Part shown: positions 1 through 6,431 of the stretch, piece after piece
How the letters are laid out: each line of letters begins with the position of its first letter
How positions within the stretch are numbered: the first letter of the stretch is position 1
NCBI GenBank assembly: GCA_002168015.1
Contig: NHCX01000107.1
Location: 6,508 to 17,884, forward strand
Direction of reading: 5' to 3'
Length of the DNA: 11,377 nt
DNA from: Verrucomicrobia bacterium TMED44
Lineage (GTDB): Bacteria > Verrucomicrobiota > Verrucomicrobiia > Opitutales > Seribacteraceae
Translations under genes and position numbers: made by a program
Notes under the pieces: generated by a model
What the model saw: only the letters and a program-made list of their open reading frames with translations
Databases searched by the model: none
Told to the model about the DNA's origin: nothing

Positions 1-1
1 A

Positions 2-214
2 GAGGAGATAAAAGAAGAAGCTCCTGAGGAAGAGAAGTCCGAGGAAGCCCCAGCAGCAGAAGAGCCTAAAGCAGAAGAAAAACCTGTAGAAGAAGCTAAG
101 AAGGAAGAAAAGCCCAATTTAAAAAAAGCCCCCAGTAAGGCTAAGAAATCAGACGAGAAGGCAAACGAGTCCGAATCCGAGGATTCCGTCGAGGAGGAGA
201 AAAAGGATTCATAA
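2..214 (+). CDS. rpsP: C-terminal tail of probable 30S ribosomal protein S16 (5' truncated)
   Basis: Only the last 70 codons are present, in a frame open from the window edge to TAA at 212-214. The visible protein is low complexity: about two thirds of its residues are Glu, Lys or Ala, with scattered Pro and Ser, and it ends in an acidic-lysine cluster and DS. None of the folded S16 domain is in the window, so the identity rests on context: trmD and then rplS follow directly on the same strand, and rpsP-(rimM)-trmD-rplS is a widespread bacterial order. S16 proteins of several phyla carry charged Glu/Lys/Ala tails, which fits. Such a tail would be disordered and probably lies at the ribosome surface (inference). 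Another gene with a charged tail cannot be excluded from this fragment. Confidence 0.6.
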   Translation, partial: EEIKEEAPEEEKSEEAPAAEEPKAEEKPVEEAKKEEKPNLKKAPSKAKKSDEKANESESEDSVEEEKKDS

Positions 215-257
215 GTCTTTTTTTCCGAAACCTTGCTTATGTATTTTTTGTTAACTG

Positions 258-962
258 ATGATTCGCATGAAAAATCCAGTTTTGCGTTTCGACGTCCTTT
301 CTCTCTTTCCTAAAACAATCGAGGGATTCACAGAAGAAAGCATTCTAGGCAAAGCGATCGAGCGGGGTCTTCTGGAGATCAATTCACTTGACCTTCGCCG
401 CTGGGCAAAAGGAAAGCATCGCGAAGCAGACGATCGACCTTTTGGTGGAGGTGCAGGAATGGTCCTTAAACCTGAGCCTTTATTTGATGCGGTTGAAGAA
501 ATAGCCAATGAAACCACCACAGTTGTCTATATGGCTCCGGATGGTGAACCATTGAATACCCCTCTGGCCCGCGAATTAGCAGAGTCGCAACATTTATTAT
601 TAGTGAGCGGACATTATGAGGGGATCGACCAACGGGTGAGAGATGAAGTGGTGGATCGTGAAATTAGTATAGGCGATTATGTGCTTACCAATGGTTCCCT
701 CCCTGCGACTGTTTTAATTGATGCGGTGGCCAGGCAAGTACCGGGAGTCCTCGGAGATGAAGAATCCCTCACCAATGAGAGTTTTGAAAATAATTTATTA
801 ACCCATCCCCAATACACCCGGCCTGCTGAGTATAGGGGCATGAAGGTACCGGAAGTCTTACTCTCTGGGAATCACCAAGAAATTTCAAAATGGAGACAGG
901 AACAACGCATCGAAAAGACGACTACCCTGCGACCTGACTTATTGAAAGCAACCAAGAATTAA
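258..962 (+). CDS. trmD: tRNA (guanine-37-N1)-methyltransferase TrmD
   Basis: SAM-dependent SPOUT methyltransferase that makes m1G37 in tRNAs reading CNN codons and so prevents +1 frameshifting; it acts as a homodimer in the cytoplasm. At 234 residues it has normal length. Visible motifs are RFDVLSLFP near the N-terminus, PFGGGAGM (61-68), the knot segments SGHYEGIDQRV (117-127) and SIGDYVL (137-143), LIDAVAR (153-159), PGVLG (162-166), HPQYTRP (183-189) and LLSGNH (201-206). Two positions are unusual: the usual GGELPA is NGSLPA (145-150), and the Asp of the common DSF motif (Asp169 of the E. coli/Haemophilus enzymes, proposed catalytic base) is Glu174. The start at 258 is the first in-frame ATG; ATG 267 (MKNPVLRF) is an equally plausible start, and neither has a Shine-Dalgarno sequence. 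It lies 43 nt after the probable rpsP gene. Confidence 0.96.
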   Translation: MIRMKNPVLRFDVLSLFPKTIEGFTEESILGKAIERGLLEINSLDLRRWAKGKHREADDRPFGGGAGMVLKPEPLFDAVEEIANETTTVVYMAPDGEPLNTPLARELAESQHLLLVSGHYEGIDQRVRDEVVDREISIGDYVLTNGSLPATVLIDAVARQVPGVLGDEESLTNESFENNLLTHPQYTRPAEYRGMKVPEVLLSGNHQEISKWRQEQRIEKTTTLRPDLLKATKN

Positions 963-975
963 CGAGAATACTACG

Positions 976-1356
976 ATGAACAATCAACTGCTGGATGAGA
1001 TCACAAGTGAATACTTGCAAGAAAAACGCGACCATTTCAAAGTGGGGGACGGGGTTAAAGTCCATGTCAAGGTCAGGGAAGGTGAGAAGGAACGGATCCA
1101 GATTTTTGGGGGTATTGTTATTTGCCGAAAAGGATCAGGTATTCATGAGACTTTCACTGTTCGACGGATTGCATCCGGAGTCGGGGTTGAACGCGTTTTC
1201 CCAGTTCATTCTCCAATGATTGATAAGGTGGAAGTCGACCGGGAGTCCATTAAGATGAATGCCCGGATGTACTACCTGCGCGACCGTATCGGAAAGGAAG
1301 CGAATAAGGTTAAGGAAAAGCGTCTTTTTGAAGCCAAACGTGGTTCTGTCAAGTAA
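976..1356 (+). CDS. rplS: 50S ribosomal protein L19
   Basis: Structural protein of the large ribosomal subunit, located at the interface with the 30S subunit near S16-containing bridges. The 126-residue product is slightly longer than the common 110-120. The family signature is clear: FKVGDGVKVHVKV (21-33), an RIQIFGGIVI strand, GVGVERVFPVHSP (68-80), an IDKVEVDR strand and the conserved YYLRDRIGK (99-107), followed by a basic tail. ATG 976 gives the expected N-terminus, with a weak GAGA element 8 nt upstream. It follows trmD by 13 nt and is probably cotranscribed with it. It ends 22 nt before the stop of the convergent glycosyltransferase gene, with no recognisable terminator hairpin in the gap. 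Confidence 0.97.
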   Translation: MNNQLLDEITSEYLQEKRDHFKVGDGVKVHVKVREGEKERIQIFGGIVICRKGSGIHETFTVRRIASGVGVERVFPVHSPMIDKVEVDRESIKMNARMYYLRDRIGKEANKVKEKRLFEAKRGSVK

Positions 1357-1378
1357 CCCTCTTTCGTAATTTTATCTT

Positions 1379-2827
1379 TTAACTTGTACGCAGTAAGTTA
1401 AGGCGGGCGGGTGACAGATATTGATCAAGTAGAATTTGCCCATTGGCAAATTCACAGTTCGATGTGCTGCCTTGATTTAGCAAGGATTGGTATATAGAAA
1501 TTATTCGGTCGGCATAAGAGGCCAAAGAAAACTGCTTCGCCACGGCTTGGCAGTTTTCGTCAATCATTCCGTTATCTAAAACCGCCAGTCCGCAGTGGTT
1601 TCGAATAGTTTTCTGTAAATCATGCGATGTTGAAAGGGTGCGAATAATGGCTTGCTGATTGGGTTCATCGAGTCTTCCAAAGTCAATGGCTTGGTCTTGA
1701 AGCATCGAATAATACGCTTGATGACAAGCGTCTTCCGGAAGACTTTGGTTATAGCTTTGGTAAAATTTCCTGAGGGCTTGCCCTATGGTTTCCTTGAGAC
1801 CTTGGATCGATGGGATGCAGTCGAGCGGAACCGGTAGGAAATTATAGAGATTGTCAAGGGATACGCCGAGTTGCGAGAAATCCGAAGTGATCTCGGGCAG
1901 GTTTCTTCCACAAAGTCCTTTTCCAAAGGTCCAGGGCTCTAGAAAGCCGAGTCCAAATCCTTCGGCGACGCTGACGGACAAGATGGACTGGGCATGGCTG
2001 ACCATTTCAGGGAAGGAAGCATGAGTTGTCTCTGCCAGCCCATAAGTCACCGAGAGTTGTAGTGACTGAGCAAAGCTTTTCCATTCTTCAAATTGAGGGG
2101 TGAATAAAGGGTTAGTGGGTCCAAGGCTGTTGGCAAAGTAAAAATCCGGGTGAGCAGTTGCGAGCAGGGCCAATTCGCCGAGATTCTTCCGCCGCACAGC
2201 CCGAACAGGATAAAGGAATAAATTTTCAGGGAGTTCTTTATTTGATTTTCCCTCTTCAGACTTGGAAAAAGTGGGAGAAGGCGGCACAGCGTTGGCCAGT
2301 AAATGAACCGGACTAAGGCTCCCGTCGAGCATGCGGTTAAGAAACCCACGGTCCCGTTGGTTAAGGGCCGTATAGTGGATATTTTTTCCGGTGGGGTAGG
2401 CCCGTGGATAGACTTCTTGTAGAGAGCGGTAATTTCCGGGTCTTCCATCTTCCGCAAAATCATGAGGGTGTAGGAGCATGGATTCTCCTGATTCTGCAAG
2501 GATGGCTACCGCCTCTGTGAGAGAGGGGTTTTTACCAAGAGAATGATTATGGATGTGCCAAATATCCGGTCTTTTCCCAAGTCCGGATTTAGCGGCTTCA
2601 AGCAGTCGATTGGCCAGAATTTGAGGATTGATTGCCTCGCTTGGGGTTGCATAGTCGAGCCCATCAACCACTTGGGTGTTGGTCAGTTGGTCACCCGGAT
2701 AGGGACGCCCTGAAAGAGCCACTGCTTCAACTGTCTGTCCATTCTCCTCCCATGCCTGCAGGGTATTTTCTATGACCCGGGTGACGCCTCCAGGTTGCAA
2801 ATGATAGTGGACGATGGCGATTTTCAT
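1379..2827 (-). CDS. GT4-type glycosyltransferase next to gpgS, with long C-terminal extension
   Basis: A 482-residue GT-B fold, GT4-like retaining glycosyltransferase. The N-terminus KIAIVHYHLQPGGVTRVIE has the usual first strand and a glycine-rich acceptor-side loop (PGGVTRVI, 12-19). The second domain starts near LYPVRAVRRKNL (205-216), matching the strand and basic donor-phosphate site of GT4 enzymes. The family E-x7-E motif is EGFGLGFLE (Glu289 and Glu297). About 185 residues follow this motif, roughly 90 more than in a typical 380-residue GT4, and I do not recognise the extra part. There is no signal peptide or membrane segment. The gene is third in a leftward unit after gpgS, with 18 nt between, so a role in glucosylglycerate or a derived glycoside is likely, but acceptor and donor cannot be read. 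The start is ATG without Shine-Dalgarno. Confidence 0.8.
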   Translation of the reverse strand: MKIAIVHYHLQPGGVTRVIENTLQAWEENGQTVEAVALSGRPYPGDQLTNTQVVDGLDYATPSEAINPQILANRLLEAAKSGLGKRPDIWHIHNHSLGKNPSLTEAVAILAESGESMLLHPHDFAEDGRPGNYRSLQEVYPRAYPTGKNIHYTALNQRDRGFLNRMLDGSLSPVHLLANAVPPSPTFSKSEEGKSNKELPENLFLYPVRAVRRKNLGELALLATAHPDFYFANSLGPTNPLFTPQFEEWKSFAQSLQLSVTYGLAETTHASFPEMVSHAQSILSVSVAEGFGLGFLEPWTFGKGLCGRNLPEITSDFSQLGVSLDNLYNFLPVPLDCIPSIQGLKETIGQALRKFYQSYNQSLPEDACHQAYYSMLQDQAIDFGRLDEPNQQAIIRTLSTSHDLQKTIRNHCGLAVLDNGMIDENCQAVAKQFSLASYADRIISIYQSLLNQGSTSNCEFANGQILLDQYLSPARLNLLRTS

Positions 2828-2845
2828 CGACCGGAATTAAATAAC

Positions 2846-3835
2846 TTAGTGGGAAAGAGAGGCCCGGTGGGTACGGTATCCTTCTATTTCAATCATGGGA
2901 GGCCGTTCTTCTTCAACCACCTTTTGGACGATTTGTCGGTAAGCCCCATCCTCGACTTCAAATCTACGATAAAAAGTCTCCATGTCCGGCATCTGGTCAA
3001 TCTTACCCTGAGCGTGCAAACGATTAATAAAGGTTTGGAGGATACCGAAGCTCATTTTACCAAGAGCATTGGTTGTCTGGTTGCGATGTACGCGGCGATC
3101 GAGATCGGTTTGCCCAAAAGCTTCGATTCCGAACTTGTGATAAAGATCAAGCAGGTGGGAGGTTTCCACTCCGTATCCGATGGGGAAGGGAATGATTTCA
3201 AGGACTTCACGGCGGGCAGCATACTCTCCGGAAAGGGGTTGGATCACATTGGTCAGTTCTGGATAGAAAAGAGAGAAGAGAGGACGGGTGAGAATCTCTG
3301 TTACCCGTCCGCCACCACTCGGACGTAGACCGCTGGAGTAATTAAGAGGACGGTCATAGAAGGCTTTTACATATTGTATTTCTTCACGGTTGATTAGGGG
3401 TGCGACCAAACCATACACAAATCGGGGGTGGATGTTGGTGATATCAGCATCCACATAGCAGATGATGTCGCCCTTTAGTTGATGGATCGCTTTCCAAAGG
3501 TTTTCACCCTTTCCACGCTTGTCACCCACTTCGGGTAAAATATCGGAAGCTAGGTAGGTGTCTGCCCCATAATTTCCCGCAACTTCTAGAGTTTTATCTT
3601 CGGATCCCGAATCAATCACCGCAAATTCATCGACTAAGGGATAGCGTTCCATTAATTCAGAACGAAGGATTAGGACTTCCTTACCGATAGTTTTCTCTTC
3701 GTTTAAAGTAGGGATGCAAAGGGAAATGGTCAGTCCCTTTTTCTCTTTTTCCTCTACCAATTTAAGGATGTCCCAAAATTCACCGTGATGAAAGGTGTTT
3801 TTTTTAAGCCAGGTATTTTTTTCTTCTTCGTTCAT
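2846..3835 (-). CDS. gpgS: Glucosyl-3-phosphoglycerate synthase (GT81)
   Basis: Transfers glucose from an NDP-glucose to D-3-phosphoglycerate, giving glucosyl-3-phosphoglycerate, the first step to glucosylglycerate (a compatible solute) and, in mycobacteria, methylglucose polysaccharide. The 329-residue protein shows the GT-A/GT81 pattern in order: PTLNEE (42-47), AVIDSGSEDKT with GSxD nucleotide loop (72-82), GKGENLW (108-114), metal-binding DAD (129-131), KAFYDRPL (157-164), GGGRVTE (174-180), QPLSGEYAARR (199-209), GYGVE (220-224) and the HRNQ segment (250-253) holding the metal-binding His. I chose ATG 3835 because it forms an ATGA overlap with the stop of the upstream peptidase-like gene, suggesting coupled translation; an in-frame TTG at 3844 is possible. 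No phosphatase for the next step (GpgP or MpgP type) is visible in the window. Confidence 0.93.
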   Translation of the reverse strand: MNEEEKNTWLKKNTFHHGEFWDILKLVEEKEKKGLTISLCIPTLNEEKTIGKEVLILRSELMERYPLVDEFAVIDSGSEDKTLEVAGNYGADTYLASDILPEVGDKRGKGENLWKAIHQLKGDIICYVDADITNIHPRFVYGLVAPLINREEIQYVKAFYDRPLNYSSGLRPSGGGRVTEILTRPLFSLFYPELTNVIQPLSGEYAARREVLEIIPFPIGYGVETSHLLDLYHKFGIEAFGQTDLDRRVHRNQTTNALGKMSFGILQTFINRLHAQGKIDQMPDMETFYRRFEVEDGAYRQIVQKVVEEERPPMIEIEGYRTHRASLSH

Positions 3836-5019
3836 TCTTCGCAAAGTTCTACGTCGATGGCCTGAAGTAAGGTGATCAACTGGGCCATTCCGGTGTAGAG
3901 GGGTTCAAGGTGAATTGTTTCATTTTCTTCCCGGAGGTTTTCAACGGTGGTCAGCCCGAGAGTGACCCCGGGGTGTCCTGCCCGGCTTAGAGCGTTCAAA
4001 TCACCGGTGCTGGGATCGACCTTTGGGGTGATTCCTGCCTCATGCATGATTGAACGGGTGGTTTTGACCAGCGGGTGAGTGAAGGGAATTTCACAGTTTT
4101 GTCGTTTAGCGACTGTTTCCATGCCAACTTCGGTTCCGGTTTCGAGAGAAAATTGCTCACAAATCTCTTTGAGTTGGTTTTCCATCGAATCAATAACCTC
4201 GTCTCCTTCACTGGTGATTTCAAAACGCAAACGACCTGTTTTGGGAGAGGTGTTAAAACTCGAGCCAGCAGTGAGTCCGCCAAAAGTCATCTTGGATTTT
4301 GGTTCTTTGGGCAGGGGAATCTCCATTAATTGATTAATCAGTCGGTTGAGGTGGCTGATCGCACCGGCCGCTCCAAAGCTTGCCCAGTCATAATCCTTGG
4401 GTATGTTGAGAGTGATTTCTACGCGGAGTGCTCCAAGCCCTGAGTAACTGAGACGCCCCTGCGTAGCCCCTTCGACACAAACCCCAGCACGGACTGGACG
4501 ACGCATAGTGTCAAGAAAACCGCGAGCTCCTTCCAAATTAGCCCGCCCGAGACTTTTGACATTTGCAACGAGGATCAAGTCGTCCTTAAATTGAATATTA
4601 AGATGGTTGAGTAATTTGGGGAGGGCGACCACCGCTGCTAGTCCGATCGCATTATCGGCAATTCCGGGACCGGTGATGTGGTCAGAGCCCACTTCCAAAA
4701 CATGTCTGGTTTCGGAACTGAACACACTGTCCGCGTGAGCCATGACCAAAATAGCAGATTCTCCTGAAGTTCCAGGAATAATTCCACTGGCGTTGCCAAA
4801 TTCATCGAGGGTTGGATCTTCCAATCCATTTTCCCGGAAGCGGTCAATCACCAGGCGAGTCCTTTTTTCCTCTCCAAAGGTGGGCGAGGGCACCTCCCCA
4901 AGAAGGACGGCATCAGTTAAGAAAGTTTCACGAACCGAACGAAGGCTTTCGATTTGGCGTGGAATATCTTTAAGTAAATTGCCCAAGGTAGTCTCCTTGG
5001 TCTGAGTTTCAATAGTCAT
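3832..5019 (-). CDS. M20-family metallopeptidase homologue, probably catalytically inactive
   Basis: A 395-residue protein with the layout of M20 zinc exopeptidases/deacylases: an N-terminal helical start with VPSPTFGEE (43-51), then VMAHADSVF with the first metal HxD (His95, Asp97), GPGIADNAIG with the bridging Asp122, a central dimerisation-like domain (about 185-300) and a C-terminal return containing GDLNAL (339-344) and VTLGLTTVEN. Key active-site positions are lost. Where relatives have a GEEG catalytic/metal Glu pair, this protein has VKSLG (154-158). The interface PGGHSW-like His segment reads PKDYDW (207-212). The last metal His before the ENE/DE segment appears to be Arg363. It is the first gene of the leftward unit and its stop overlaps the gpgS start. 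A binding, scaffold or regulatory role is an inference; altered catalysis is not excluded. The start is ATG with no Shine-Dalgarno. Confidence 0.75.
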   Translation of the reverse strand: MTIETQTKETTLGNLLKDIPRQIESLRSVRETFLTDAVLLGEVPSPTFGEEKRTRLVIDRFRENGLEDPTLDEFGNASGIIPGTSGESAILVMAHADSVFSSETRHVLEVGSDHITGPGIADNAIGLAAVVALPKLLNHLNIQFKDDLILVANVKSLGRANLEGARGFLDTMRRPVRAGVCVEGATQGRLSYSGLGALRVEITLNIPKDYDWASFGAAGAISHLNRLINQLMEIPLPKEPKSKMTFGGLTAGSSFNTSPKTGRLRFEITSEGDEVIDSMENQLKEICEQFSLETGTEVGMETVAKRQNCEIPFTHPLVKTTRSIMHEAGITPKVDPSTGDLNALSRAGHPGVTLGLTTVENLREENETIHLEPLYTGMAQLITLLQAIDVELCEE

Positions 5020-5154
5020 TAGATATACGCTTTACGAAATATAGCGATAGGATGCCACGACAAACTATCCACAATCTTTTCTTCATTGAAAAAAAGGCTC
5101 GATTCTTGCATAAGATTGAATCGATTGGGTGAGGAAATCCCAACTTTACATATC
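5020..5154. promoter_or_regulatory. Divergent control region of the glucosylglycerate locus
   Basis: These 135 nt separate the leftward peptidase-like/gpgS/GT4 unit from the rightward GT4/phosphorylase/RsmE unit, so both promoters are likely here. On the plus strand a possible -35 TTGAAA (5086-5091) and -10 TAAGAT (5111-5116) are spaced 19 nt, which is longer than ideal. On the minus strand a TATATT box (complement of 5038-5043) stands about 18 nt before the ATG, with only poor -35 candidates. No clear operator palindrome was found. The promoter assignment is tentative; only the divergent arrangement is directly seen. Confidence 0.35.
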
Positions 5155-6411
5155 ATGGCACAAAACATAGGATTTATATCTACTAGATTTGCGGGGCAAG
5201 ACGGCGTATCACTTGAAAGTGCTAAGTGGGCGGAAGTTTTATGGGAAGACCGTCATGTGAGTTATTGGTACAGTGGACAGAGTGACCGGGATCCGGGGAT
5301 CAGTTATGTGGTCCCTGAAGCTTACTTCGGATTTTCTGAAAACCAGTGGATTAATCAGCGAGTCTGGGGAACTGAACAGCGGGAACTTTTTGTAACGGAG
5401 AGGATTCGGGCATTGGCTGACTACTTGAAAGGTACCCTGTATCGCTTTGTGGAAAAGTTTGGAATAGATATTTTGATCCCCCAAAACTGTCTGGCTATTC
5501 CTATGCATGTGCCTCTGGGCATCGCCCTCACCGAATTTCTCTCTGAAACTAGAATGCCAGCGATCACGCATCACCATGATTTCTTTTGGGAACGCACCCG
5601 CTTCACGGTAAACAGTATACCTGAATACTTGGACATGAGTTTTCCACCTAAGTTAACGAATATGCGAGATGTGGTCATCAATCAGGAAGCTCAGGAACAG
5701 CTTGCATTGAGAAAAGGAAGTTCGTCACTGGTGATTCCAAATGTGTTTGATTTTGATAACCCACCCGAACAAGCCGATGAGTATGCATCGGATGTAAGAA
5801 GCGAATTAGGTCTAAGTGAAGACGACTTTTTTATCCTTCAACCCACCCGTGTTGTTCCCCGCAAAGGGATTGAGCAGGCTATTAAACTGGTCAGCCTTCT
5901 AAAAGACAATCGTTGCAAATTGGTTATTTCCCATGAGGCGGGAGACGAAGGGTATGAATATTTGGGTATGCTTGAACAATTGGCGAAAGAGGAGAATGTG
6001 GATATGCGAATTGTGGCTCATCGAGTTGGGGAAGTCAGGCAGCGCGATTCAGAGGGCCGAAAAGTCTATACTTTATGGGATCTTTACCATCATGCAGATT
6101 TCGTAACTTACCCAAGTATTTATGAAGGCTTTGGTAATGCACTTCTTGAAGCAATTTATTTCCGTAAGCCTGTCTTAATTAATCGATATTCGATCTTTAT
6201 CCGAGATATCGAGCCAAAAGGTTTCCGTTTATTGACAATGAATGGATTTGTCACTCCTTCTCTTGCCAAGCGAGTGAAGCAAGTTCTGGAGGACGAGAAA
6301 CTTAGGCAGGAAATTGTTGATCATAATTACGAAGTGGCTCGACAATTTTATTCCTATTCGGTGGTCCGCAGTAACTTACGCGCTTTTATTTCAAGCTTTA
6401 CCGGTTATTAA
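5155..6411 (+). CDS. GT4 glycosyltransferase, candidate mannosyl transfer to glucosyl(phospho)glycerate
   Basis: A 418-residue GT-B glycosyltransferase. The N-terminal domain begins NIGFISTRFAGQDGVSLES (4-22), a strand plus glycine loop, and contains the conserved-looking HHHDFFWER (139-147). The donor domain begins LQPTRVVPRKGIEQAI (228-243) and holds the E-x7-E motif EGFGNALLE (Glu324, Glu332). I chose ATG 5155 rather than the upstream in-frame TTG at 5086, since the Rossmann strand starts right after it; GAGGAAA at 5131-5137 is too far away to decide. The gene is first in the rightward unit, 20 nt before the phosphorylase gene. MggA, the enzyme that mannosylates glucosyl-3-phosphoglycerate in Petrotoga, is also a GT4-type enzyme acting after GpgS, so an MggA/MggS-like role is a reasonable guess from context, not shown by the sequence. 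Confidence 0.8.
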   Translation: MAQNIGFISTRFAGQDGVSLESAKWAEVLWEDRHVSYWYSGQSDRDPGISYVVPEAYFGFSENQWINQRVWGTEQRELFVTERIRALADYLKGTLYRFVEKFGIDILIPQNCLAIPMHVPLGIALTEFLSETRMPAITHHHDFFWERTRFTVNSIPEYLDMSFPPKLTNMRDVVINQEAQEQLALRKGSSSLVIPNVFDFDNPPEQADEYASDVRSELGLSEDDFFILQPTRVVPRKGIEQAIKLVSLLKDNRCKLVISHEAGDEGYEYLGMLEQLAKEENVDMRIVAHRVGEVRQRDSEGRKVYTLWDLYHHADFVTYPSIYEGFGNALLEAIYFRKPVLINRYSIFIRDIEPKGFRLLTMNGFVTPSLAKRVKQVLEDEKLRQEIVDHNYEVARQFYSYSVVRSNLRAFISSFTGY

Positions 6412-6431
6412 TCCTTTCCAAATAAATTCAA

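Noticed and set aside
251..520. 89-codon open frame antisense to trmD
   Set aside because: It is Ser/Arg/Pro-rich, as expected from reverse reading of a coding gene, with no motif.
1357..1378. Bidirectional terminator between convergent rplS and GT4 genes
   Set aside because: The 22-nt gap is T-rich but contains no stem that could form a convincing hairpin.
2047..2499. 150-codon open frame on the minus strand in another frame
   Set aside because: It is fully inside the GT4 glycosyltransferase gene, on the same strand and out of frame; composition looks like an off-frame translation.
2795..3328. 177-codon open frame on the plus strand
   Set aside because: It lies opposite gpgS and the start of the GT4 gene, whose proteins have clear family motifs; the antisense product has no recognisable domain and is a shadow.
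5086..5154. Extended N-terminus of the second GT4 from TTG 5086
   Set aside because: The extra 23 residues precede the natural first Rossmann strand, and the TTG has no initiation signal; the stretch more likely holds the promoter.
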